DNA of 46,345 nt, from positions 1 to 46,345 of the forward strand of contig CACKSH010000013.1 of assembly GCA_902602765.1 (NCBI GenBank), given 5' to 3'. Positions within the stretch are counted from its first letter, which is position 1. Every line of letters begins with the position of its first letter. This DNA is from Paracoccaceae bacterium. GTDB lineage: Bacteria > Pseudomonadota > Alphaproteobacteria > Rhodobacterales > Rhodobacteraceae. Below are positions 9,303 to 17,639 of this stretch, piece after piece. The translations under genes and the position numbers were made by a program. The notes under the pieces were generated by a model. That model ran no database searches. It was not told where the DNA came from and was given only the letters and a program-made list of their open reading frames with translations.

Positions 9303-10469
9303 TTATCTCCCTAGCGGTTGTGACATTTCAACCAATCGCGCAAAAAATGATGCACCATAAACGGAAGCATCATCGTTAAAATCATAGTTTGTATTGTGAA
9401 GTCCAGCAGCCGCACCAATACCCAAGAATAAGTAAGCCCCAGGTCTTTTTTCTAAAAGATAAGAAAAGTCCTCTGCTCCCATTTCCTGCCCTGCGTTATC
9501 ATCAACCATATCGAAACCTGAGATATCTTGGGCTGCAAGTGCAGCTATTTTAACGTTTTCTGGACTGTTAATGGTTGGAGGGTATCCTTTTTCATAACGT
9601 AATTTGCATTCAAGTCCAAAAATCTGTGAATGTCCAAACACAATTTCCTCCATTCTTTTTATGACCATATCTTGAACTCTTTTATCAAAGGTACGCACAG
9701 TTCCGTTAATATAAGCATTTTCCGGTGTAACGTTGTCTGTACTCCCGGCATGGATCTGAGTTACGGATACCACTAATTTATCGTTCGGGTCGCGACTTCT
9801 GGAAACAATTGTTTGAAACGTTTGAGCAATTCCAACTGCAGCAGTAATCGGATCCTTTGTCTCATGCGGATAAGCTCCGTGACCACCCACTCCAACAATA
9901 TCAATATGAAATTTATCGGCTCCAGCCATAATTGGTCCTGGCATAGTATAAAATTTTCCCAATGCTACATCAGGGGTGTTATGAATAGCGTATACATTTT
10001 TTATATTGAAACGGTCCAAAATACCTTCTTCCACCATTATTCGACCGCCGCCTTCATTTTCCTCAGCAGGCTGAAATATTAAAGCAACTCGACCAGAAAA
10101 ATTTCTAGTTTCACTTAAATAACGAGCAGCACCCAGAAGCATTGTTGTATGACCATCATGCCCACACGCGTGCATGAGTCCCACGTTATCTGATGCATAC
10201 TCGAGCTTTGTTGTTTCGGTCATTGGAAGCGCATCAATATCTGCTCGCAAACCTATTGTATCGCCATCCACCTTCCCATTTATAATAGCCACAATACCAG
10301 ATTTAGCTATACCGGTGTGAATTTCGTCAATGCCAAATTCGCGAAGTCTAGCCTCAATAAAAGATGCGGTCTCATAACAATCTAAACCTAACTCAGGATT
10401 TTGATGAATATTTCGTCTCCATTTTTTCATATCAGCATCGAATGCAGCAATACGATTCACTATTGGCAT
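9303..10469 (-). CDS. M20-family amidohydrolase (hippurate hydrolase/aminoacylase-like)
   Basis: Members of this zinc-peptidase family hydrolyse N-acyl amino acids, hippurate or related amides. I place the start at the ATG at 10469 (MPIVNRIAAF), which has an AAGGAG ribosome-binding site eight bases upstream; a longer open frame to 10532 would overlap the mazG start and lacks such support. The 388-residue protein has HQNPELG, RADIDALPM, the metal-site motif HACGHDGHTTMLLGAA, PAEENEGGGRIMVEEG and MGAEDFSYLL, all typical of the hippuricase group. The substrate cannot be read from the sequence. It is divergent from mazG, with about 60 bases for both promoters, and is followed at two bases by the agmatinase-type gene. 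Confidence 0.85.
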   Translation of the reverse strand: MPIVNRIAAFDADMKKWRRNIHQNPELGLDCYETASFIEARLREFGIDEIHTGIAKSGIVAIINGKVDGDTIGLRADIDALPMTETTKLEYASDNVGLMHACGHDGHTTMLLGAARYLSETRNFSGRVALIFQPAEENEGGGRIMVEEGILDRFNIKNVYAIHNTPDVALGKFYTMPGPIMAGADKFHIDIVGVGGHGAYPHETKDPITAAVGIAQTFQTIVSRSRDPNDKLVVSVTQIHAGSTDNVTPENAYINGTVRTFDKRVQDMVIKRMEEIVFGHSQIFGLECKLRYEKGYPPTINSPENVKIAALAAQDISGFDMVDDNAGQEMGAEDFSYLLEKRPGAYLFLGIGAAAGLHNTNYDFNDDASVYGASFFARLVEMSQPLGR

Positions 10470-10531
10470 ATCTGGACTCCTTTGACTTAAACGTTCAAAG
10501 TGTATCAGACAAAAAAAGCCAAGAGGACGCA

Positions 10532-11347
10532 ATGCCTTTTAATGAGAAAATTATAAATGAAAGACATGGGGATATTGCGGCTTTAGTTGAAATTATGCGC
10601 GCATTGAGAGACCGTGAAAAAGGCTGCCCTTGGGATATAGAGCAAACATTTGAGAGCATCTCCCAGTACACCATCGAAGAGGCATATGAAGTTGCAGATG
10701 CAATTGATAGAAAAGATTGGGAGGGTTTAAAAACTGAACTGGGAGATTTACTATTACAATCAATTTATCACTCGCAGATAGCGTCTGAAAAAGAATATTT
10801 TAATTTTGACGATGTCATTAAAGAGATTTCTGAAAAAATGGTATCTCGGCACCCACATGTCTTTGGCAATTCCCAAGAAGTTAAAACTTCACAACAACAA
10901 GTAGAAGATTGGGAAAAAATAAAAGCAGCAGAAAGAAAGTCTAAACAGCAAGGAAAAGTACTCGATGATGTGGCTCTCAACCTACCTGCCTTGGTAAGAG
11001 CAGCGAAGCTTCAAAAACGCGCAGCGCGCGTTGGTTTTGATTGGCCAAATTATAAAAATGTATTGGATAAAATTATCGAGGAGGCTCATGAGCTTTCTGA
11101 CGCTGCATTAAACGGGCATAAATCCCACATGGAGGAAGAGTATGGAGATTTACTTTTTACTTTTGTAAATTTAGGCCGACATTTTAATATAGACGCAGAA
11201 GTTGCGTTAAAAAAAACTAATAATAAATTTAAAAAAAGGTTCGAATTCATTGAAATGGAGCTCGAAAAAAAAGGGAAATCCCCAAAAGACTCATCGTTAA
11301 GCGAGATGGATCTTTTATGGGAGAAAGCAAAGAAAATACTGACCTAA
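10532..11347 (+). CDS. mazG: Nucleoside triphosphate pyrophosphohydrolase MazG
   Basis: MazG converts nucleoside triphosphates to monophosphates and pyrophosphate, cleansing aberrant nucleotides and, in E. coli, lowering ppGpp. I start it at the ATG at 10532 (MPFNEKIINERHGD), preceded by AGAGGA four bases upstream; an in-frame start at 10364 would run through the divergent M20 gene and is unlikely. The 271-residue protein has two MazG domains: the N-terminal one with GCPWDIEQTFES, EEAYEVADAI and ELGDLLLQ, and the C-terminal one with EEAHELSDA and EEEYGDLLFTFVNL. The ExxE...ExxD acidic residues that bind magnesium are visible in both halves. Confidence 0.93.
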   Translation: MPFNEKIINERHGDIAALVEIMRALRDREKGCPWDIEQTFESISQYTIEEAYEVADAIDRKDWEGLKTELGDLLLQSIYHSQIASEKEYFNFDDVIKEISEKMVSRHPHVFGNSQEVKTSQQQVEDWEKIKAAERKSKQQGKVLDDVALNLPALVRAAKLQKRAARVGFDWPNYKNVLDKIIEEAHELSDAALNGHKSHMEEEYGDLLFTFVNLGRHFNIDAEVALKKTNNKFKKRFEFIEMELEKKGKSPKDSSLSEMDLLWEKAKKILT

Positions 11348-11366
11348 TTAATTTTTGGAGATTACG

Positions 11367-12314
11367 TTGGGTGCTCAAAAAATAATAATTGATACAGATC
11401 CCGGACAGGATGATGCAGTAGCAATATTACTTGCTCTTGCCAGCCCTGATGAAATCGAAGTCTTGGGCATAACAGCAGTAGCGGGGAATGTACCACTTTA
11501 TCTAACCGAAAGAAATGCGCGGATCGTCTGTGAACTGGCAGGACGACCCGATATAGCGGTTTATGCGGGTTGTGATCGTCCATTACAAAGAAAACTTGTT
11601 ACTGCGGAGCATGTTCATGGTAAAACCGGTCTTGATGGACCGGAGTTACCCGAACCCAAAATAAAGCTCCAAGAAAAGCATGGCGTTGACTTTATTATCG
11701 ACACTATCCTGCAAGAGCCTGGCAACTCTGTTTCACTTTGTCCATTGGGACCACTCACCAATATCGCATCTGCAATTATAAAACAGCCAAAAATTGTTTC
11801 GAGAATAAAACAAATTGTGTTGATGGGAGGAGCATATTTTGAAGTTGGTAATATCACTCCCACAGCAGAATTTAATATTTTTGTTGATCCTGATGCAGCG
11901 AAGATTGTTTTCGAAGCTGGGATTGACATGGTAGCAATGCCACTAGATGTGACGCACAAAGCTCTCGTGACCGGAGAAAGAAACGAAGCTTTCCGTCAAC
12001 TGCAGTCTCCTGTTGGAATTGCAGTTGCTGAAATGACTGATTTTTTTGAAAGGTTTGATAAAGAAAAATACGGCTCATCGGCCGCTCCATTGCATGATCC
12101 CTGCGTTACAGCATATTTGATCAATCCAAAGATCTTTTCCGGTAAAAAGATAAATGTTGAAATTGAAACAGAATCCGAGCTGACTCTAGGAATGACGGTA
12201 GCAGACTGGTGGGGAGTGACCGACCGAAAAGCAAATACTTTTTTTGTTAGCGATCTGGATTCTGAAAAATTTTTCAATCTATTAACAGAACGACTAGGTA
12301 GATTGCCTATATAA
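11367..12314 (+). CDS. Inosine/uridine-preferring nucleoside hydrolase
   Basis: This enzyme class cleaves the N-glycosidic bond of ribonucleosides for base and ribose salvage. The 315-residue protein has the calcium-binding DTDPGQDDAVAILLAL motif at its N-terminus, LGPLTNIA, MGGAYFEVGNITP, EFNIFVDPDAA and PLHDPCVTAYL, all in the expected order. I choose the TTG at 11367 (MGAQKIIIDTD) because a GGAG ribosome-binding site lies six bases upstream; another TTG at 11355 would place the GGAG inside the gene. It starts 19 bases after mazG and is followed by selO after 16 bases, so a mazG-nucleoside hydrolase-selO transcript is likely. Purine versus pyrimidine preference cannot be told. Confidence 0.9.
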   Translation: MGAQKIIIDTDPGQDDAVAILLALASPDEIEVLGITAVAGNVPLYLTERNARIVCELAGRPDIAVYAGCDRPLQRKLVTAEHVHGKTGLDGPELPEPKIKLQEKHGVDFIIDTILQEPGNSVSLCPLGPLTNIASAIIKQPKIVSRIKQIVLMGGAYFEVGNITPTAEFNIFVDPDAAKIVFEAGIDMVAMPLDVTHKALVTGERNEAFRQLQSPVGIAVAEMTDFFERFDKEKYGSSAAPLHDPCVTAYLINPKIFSGKKINVEIETESELTLGMTVADWWGVTDRKANTFFVSDLDSEKFFNLLTERLGRLPI

Positions 12315-12330
12315 GGCTATGATTAAATAA

Positions 12331-13734
12331 ATGAATAATTTTGAAAACAGCTACGCTAAACTTCCTGAAAGCTTTTACTCAGTTACGCCTCCGACGCCAG
12401 TTGTTGATCCCAAATTATTGGAGTGGAATTCAACGCTAGCCGAAGAATTAGGGCTACAATTTGACAGCTTGGCTGAAAAAGCAAGTATTTTTTCGGGTAA
12501 CCTTCCGCTATACGGTACCCCCATAGCGCAAAAATACGCCGGACATCAATTTGGACAATTTAATCCTGATCTAGGTGATGGAAGAGCACATTTATTAACA
12601 GAAGTAATTTCTCCGAAAGGTGAGCGCTACGACATAACCCTTAAAGGTTCAGGCAGAACACCATATTCTAGAGGCGGCGATGGCAGGGCCTGGCTGGGGC
12701 CTGTTCTTCGCGAGTATATAGTAAGTGAGGCTATGCATAGTTTGGGTGTCCCTACCACGCGTGCACTTGCAATTGTGAGCTCTGGCGAACCTGTTTATAG
12801 AGAGACAAAGATGCCAGGGGCGATAATCACCCGAATTGCGAAAAGCCATATCAGGATTGGCACTTTTCAATGGTTCTCCGCGACATCAGATACAAAAAAC
12901 TTGCAAACTTTATTGGATTATTCAGTCAAACGACACTACCCCAATGTAACTACTACAGCGGAATTCTTAAGGGCGGTTTGCTTAAGACAGGCTGAATTAG
13001 TCGCTAAATGGATGGGAATAGGATTCATTCATGGCGTGATGAATACTGATAATTGTCTAATTTCAGGCGAAACTATAGACTACGGCCCTTGTGCGTTTAT
13101 CGATGAATATAACCCTGACAAAGTTTTCTCCTCAATAGACAACTTTGGGAGATACTCTTTTACTAATCAGTCTAAGGTTATTATTTGGAATTTAGCTCAA
13201 CTAGCTAATTCACTATTGATACTTCATGAAAATGAAGCGGGTACCTTGGAGGAGTTCCAAGAAATTATTAATGAGGCATCAGCATATATGTCTCAACAGT
13301 ATTACATACAATTTGCTTTTAAATTGGGTATTACTTCTCCCATTAAAAAAGATGAACATTTAATTAATGAACTAATGACTATCCTAGCAAAATCGAATGC
13401 AGATTTTACTAATTTTTTCTCTTCAATTACAAACGAAACTACGCGTTATGATTTTATGAATAAAAAGCCTTACTTAACTTGGGAAAAGAAATGGCATAGT
13501 CGTATACAAAACATACAAAGAGCAAAGGAAACCATGAGGCAAGCAAATCCCTCAATTATTCCTCGTAATCACAATATTGAAAAAGCTATCCAGTCAGCCC
13601 TTTCGGATAACTTTGATCCTTTTTATACCCTTAATGAAGCACTCAAAAATCCTTATAATTTTAATGAAAAATCTGATTTAACAAAAGCGCCAGGGAAAGA
13701 TGAAAAAGTTACCGCTACTTTTTGTGGAACATAA
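12331..13734 (+). CDS. selO: Protein adenylyltransferase SelO family (YdiU/UPF0061)
   Basis: SelO proteins are pseudokinase-fold enzymes that transfer AMP from ATP to hydroxyl side chains of target proteins; in E. coli the homologue acts in the oxidative-stress response. The 467-residue protein is close to the usual 480. Conserved segments include YAGHQFGQFNPDLGDGRAHL, LKGSGRTPYSRGGDGRAWLG, REYIVSEAMHSLGVPTTRAL and GFIHGVMNTDNCLISG followed by DYGPCAFIDEY, which holds the catalytic-loop Asp/Asn and the metal-binding Asp. The C-terminus ends in FCGT, as in many bacterial members, where Cys replaces the selenocysteine of animal SelO. The active-site motifs look intact. Nothing in the neighbourhood names a target. 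Confidence 0.92.
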   Translation: MNNFENSYAKLPESFYSVTPPTPVVDPKLLEWNSTLAEELGLQFDSLAEKASIFSGNLPLYGTPIAQKYAGHQFGQFNPDLGDGRAHLLTEVISPKGERYDITLKGSGRTPYSRGGDGRAWLGPVLREYIVSEAMHSLGVPTTRALAIVSSGEPVYRETKMPGAIITRIAKSHIRIGTFQWFSATSDTKNLQTLLDYSVKRHYPNVTTTAEFLRAVCLRQAELVAKWMGIGFIHGVMNTDNCLISGETIDYGPCAFIDEYNPDKVFSSIDNFGRYSFTNQSKVIIWNLAQLANSLLILHENEAGTLEEFQEIINEASAYMSQQYYIQFAFKLGITSPIKKDEHLINELMTILAKSNADFTNFFSSITNETTRYDFMNKKPYLTWEKKWHSRIQNIQRAKETMRQANPSIIPRNHNIEKAIQSALSDNFDPFYTLNEALKNPYNFNEKSDLTKAPGKDEKVTATFCGT

Positions 13735-13873
13735 AAATAATTTTCTTTTATTAGCGAGCACGTAAAATACTGACTAAATTTAATTTAAATTATATTTCAA
13801 ATTTTCTTTTCCGACTGTTAAAATACAAAACAGATAATGCGAATTGCTATTTTTAAATCTAATTGAGGCAATT

Positions 13874-14287
13874 ATGAGCCAGACAATTTTAGACCAATGT
13901 GAAATAAAAGGGCTAAGGATGACCAACCAGCGAAGAGTTATCGCTGAAATAATAGAAAATACATTTGATCATCCTGACGTAGAAGAACTCTACTACCGCG
14001 CTTCAGCCATCGATGACTCTATATCTATCGCAACGGTTTACAGAACGGTTAAATTATTTGAAGAAAGCGGCATCTTGGACAAACTTGAATTTGGCGATGG
14101 TCGAGCAAGATACGAAAATGCCGATAGAGAACATCATGACCATCTAATTGATATTAATTCCGGCAAAGTTATTGAATTCGTCGATAATGAAATTGAAAAG
14201 TTGCAAGAATTAATTGCACTTAGATTAGGTTATGAGCTTCGAGGCCATAAATTAGAACTTTATGGTGTGCCAATTAAGAAAAAATAA
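13874..14287 (+). CDS. fur: Fur-family transcriptional regulator (Fur/Mur type)
   Basis: This is a metal-sensing repressor of the Fur family, 137 residues from the ATG at 13874 (GAGG upstream); a ten-residue in-frame extension to 13844 is not supported. The N-terminal winged helix shows MTNQRRVIAEIIE, DHPDVEELYYRA and SIATVYRTVKLFEE (the recognition helix). The dimerisation domain has the metal-site motif EHHDHLID (H87, H88, H90) and HKLELYG. The structural-zinc CxxC pairs of E. coli Fur are absent (LIDINSGK replaces LICLDCGK), as in the alphaproteobacterial Fur/Mur group that responds to iron or manganese. It is not Irr, whose haem-linked His cluster differs. The 139-base gap upstream is very AT-rich and probably holds its promoter, but I could not define an operator. 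Confidence 0.88.
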   Translation: MSQTILDQCEIKGLRMTNQRRVIAEIIENTFDHPDVEELYYRASAIDDSISIATVYRTVKLFEESGILDKLEFGDGRARYENADREHHDHLIDINSGKVIEFVDNEIEKLQELIALRLGYELRGHKLELYGVPIKKK

Positions 14288-14375
14288 CTAACATACTTTA
14301 ATAATTCTTTTAACGCACATTGTATTTCTGTTGACGCTACAATAAGGCTTAGGCGATTGAAGCAGCCATTTTTGA

Positions 14376-15659
<1,284 letters not shown>

Positions 15660-15722
15660 GCATTCGGCACCAAATACTTTATTATATTTACGCTATTTAT
15701 GATTTTAGTAGCCAATTAGCAT

Positions 15723-16262
15723 TTAACGAAATAATTTACTGAGCCTATTCAGCTTTGCTTTCTTTAAAAGACGATATTCATTTAATTTTTTTGCGTCGTT
15801 ATTATTAAAATCGTTTAAAATAGTACTGACTAAATTTGAGATAAGGTCAAAATTACCGAGTGCTTCTTTGTAAAGTAATTCATCCGGATGAACACTTCTG
15901 ACACCATATTTCATTAATTCAGAATTAGGAAAATCTCTAAGATTTAGTGTGACTATAATATTTGTATTGCTTTCAATAGCAGCTGCCAATACGTGAAGAT
16001 CATTTTGATCGGGCAAATATAATTTCGAGATGTGTCTTTCAAAATTATTTACTGAAGCGTTTGGGTACTTGACTTTGAGCATGGTGATCTCTGCCTCTGC
16101 TTGGGCTTCTGCCTCCAAATTAGTTTTGGCAGATGCCCTTCGCCATTCCTCTAAAATTCGTGCACTCCAATTTATATCCCATCTTAGCTCATCTGAAACA
16201 TTCAGAAGGAGATTTCGTATTACTGTTGGGTATAGAACACATGCATCGAGTAATAATCTCAT
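15723..16262 (-). CDS. PIN-domain protein (RSP_2648-like)
   Basis: This 179-residue protein has a PIN-type nuclease domain. Candidate metal-binding acids are D6 in LLLDACVLYP, E38/E39, D88 in PDQNDLHVLAAA and D110 in TLNLRDFP, the order expected of PIN ribonucleases such as VapC. No antitoxin-like gene lies next to it; instead its ATG overlaps the TGA of the upstream rRNA methyltransferase by four bases (ATGA), so the two are translationally coupled. The same pair is known in Rhodobacter (RSP_2647 methyltransferase, RSP_2648 PIN). That argues for a housekeeping RNA-processing role rather than a classical toxin, but the substrate is unknown and the role is inference. A short lysine/arginine-rich tail (KKAKLNRLSK) follows the domain. 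Confidence 0.85.
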   Translation of the reverse strand: MRLLLDACVLYPTVIRNLLLNVSDELRWDINWSARILEEWRRASAKTNLEAEAQAEAEITMLKVKYPNASVNNFERHISKLYLPDQNDLHVLAAAIESNTNIIVTLNLRDFPNSELMKYGVRSVHPDELLYKEALGNFDLISNLVSTILNDFNNNDAKKLNEYRLLKKAKLNRLSKLFR

Positions 16263-17446
16263 AATCTAAATACCAAAGACTTAAGATACGAATTATCCAA
16301 AAGTTGGAGATGCATGGGATGATCTGCTGCGGCAAAGCCTGTATGTATTAGCTTCCCACGCCGTCCTTCCCTGCCAATGCCTCTTACGCATGCATTTCTG
16401 AATTTCGTTAGACCCGCTAATTGAGAACAAGAACAGAGGACTAGAGTTCCATTCTCTCTTGTCACACTGGCGCCCAACTTTGCCATTTTTTCATATGCTC
16501 GTAAACCAGATTGAAGAGAATTTCGGGATGTTACAAACGCAGGAGGATCACAAATAACTATATCGTACAAATGACCAGAGCCGGCGAGCTCCTTCATCAC
16601 CTCAAACGCATCACCCTGGATTATATTGACATTACTCAATTTCTTCATTTCAGCAGCGCCAATTTTAACCAATTCAAGGGCATTTGCAGAACTATCTACA
16701 AATGAAACTTTTGAAGCTCCAGCAGCGATAGCTGCTAGGCCAAAACCACCCACGTGGCAAAACACATCCAATACTACTTTGCCACTAGCTAAACCGGCTA
16801 CAAATTTTTGATTTTGCCTTTGGTCGTAAAATAAACCCGTTTTTTGCCCGCCAAGAACATCAGCTTTGTAAATTGCTCCATTCATAGGGACTGATATTGG
16901 CAACTCTGGTCCATCACCAAAAAATACAGCATTTTTATAATCCAAACCCTCTAACTTCCTTGACCGACCAGACGAATTTTTTATTACAACATCAATTTCG
17001 CAAGCTTCTTTGATTGAGCTGGCAATAACTTTACACATGCTATCTGCCCAAAATGCATTTGGCTGGATCACGACGACTTTATCAAAACGGTCCACAATCA
17101 ATCCCGGGAGACCATCTGCCTCCGCGTTTATCATCCTATAAAACGGGTCTTTGAATATTTCTTCTCTGACAGTTAAAGCCTTGATTATTTTATCCTTTAT
17201 CCAATTCCCATCAATAGTAGCCCCAAGATTAAAATCCATTATTCTGGCAAAAATTTTTGAATTTGGATTAACAGTAACCAAGCAAATAGGATTTTTGTCA
17301 TAATCAACCAACGTCGCAAATGAACCCGGAGTTAAAGATTTGGTACGACGATCAGAGATTATATCATTACTGTAGATCCACGGATATCCATAGCGGAATT
17401 TTTTTGCGTCAATGCCGGCCCTTAGTCGCACTGCAAATTTTGTCAT
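16259..17446 (-). CDS. Class I SAM-dependent RNA methyltransferase (RlmI/RSP_2647-like)
   Basis: This protein resembles the RlmI family of 23S rRNA 5-methylcytosine methyltransferases. It has an N-terminal PUA-like RNA-binding domain (LRAGIDAKKFRYGYPWIYSNDI), a central EEHEE-like domain (AEADGLPGLIVDRFD), and a C-terminal Rossmann fold with FCHVGGFGLAAIAAGA, the acidic FVDSS, GDAFEVM, and the CDPPAF motif of m5C enzymes; SCSQL holds the likely catalytic cysteine. I start it at the ATG at 17446 (MTKFAVRLRAG, 395 residues); a GTG 15 bases upstream is the alternative. The stop overlaps the PIN-gene start. The exact target base is not determinable here. Confidence 0.88.
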   Translation of the reverse strand: MTKFAVRLRAGIDAKKFRYGYPWIYSNDIISDRRTKSLTPGSFATLVDYDKNPICLVTVNPNSKIFARIMDFNLGATIDGNWIKDKIIKALTVREEIFKDPFYRMINAEADGLPGLIVDRFDKVVVIQPNAFWADSMCKVIASSIKEACEIDVVIKNSSGRSRKLEGLDYKNAVFFGDGPELPISVPMNGAIYKADVLGGQKTGLFYDQRQNQKFVAGLASGKVVLDVFCHVGGFGLAAIAAGASKVSFVDSSANALELVKIGAAEMKKLSNVNIIQGDAFEVMKELAGSGHLYDIVICDPPAFVTSRNSLQSGLRAYEKMAKLGASVTRENGTLVLCSCSQLAGLTKFRNACVRGIGREGRRGKLIHTGFAAADHPMHLQLLDNSYLKSLVFRL

Positions 17447-17596
17447 GCTCAATATTTCCACTTTCTAACCAAATGCATACAGACTGTAAGTAGAAATTAA
17501 TATAATTATCTTTGGCAAATATATAATTTTAATTAACAAAACTTATTATCAGCTACTATCTTTTTTCTTGAGTTTTTAATTTTTATGACTTACCTC

Positions 17597-17621
17597 TATA
17601 GTATTAATGTTAGCGCTAACA
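17597..17621 (+). promoter_or_regulatory. Putative -10 element and LacI/GntR-type operator for edd-eda
   Basis: A perfect 14-bp palindrome TGTTAGCGCTAACA occupies 17608-17621, 18 bases before the edd ATG. Its central CG and A/T-rich arms are typical of LacI-family operators, and the half-sites (ATGTTA-N4-TAACA) resemble those of the E. coli gluconate repressor GntR, which controls edd-eda there. A -10-like TATAGT sits at 17597-17602, so the palindrome would cover the transcription start, a repressing position. No LacI-family gene lies in the window. The palindrome is seen directly; the regulator is inferred. Confidence 0.65.
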
Positions 17622-17639
17622 AAATAAGAAATAATCACG

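Noticed and set aside
10364-10531. N-terminal extension of MazG
   Set aside because: It would run through the start of the divergent M20 gene; the ATG at 10532 has its own AGAGGA site and matches family starts.
14331-14360. TTGACG before eno as a -35 element
   Set aside because: The -35 match is good but no acceptable -10 lies 16-18 bases downstream; a promoter is likely but not definable by eye.
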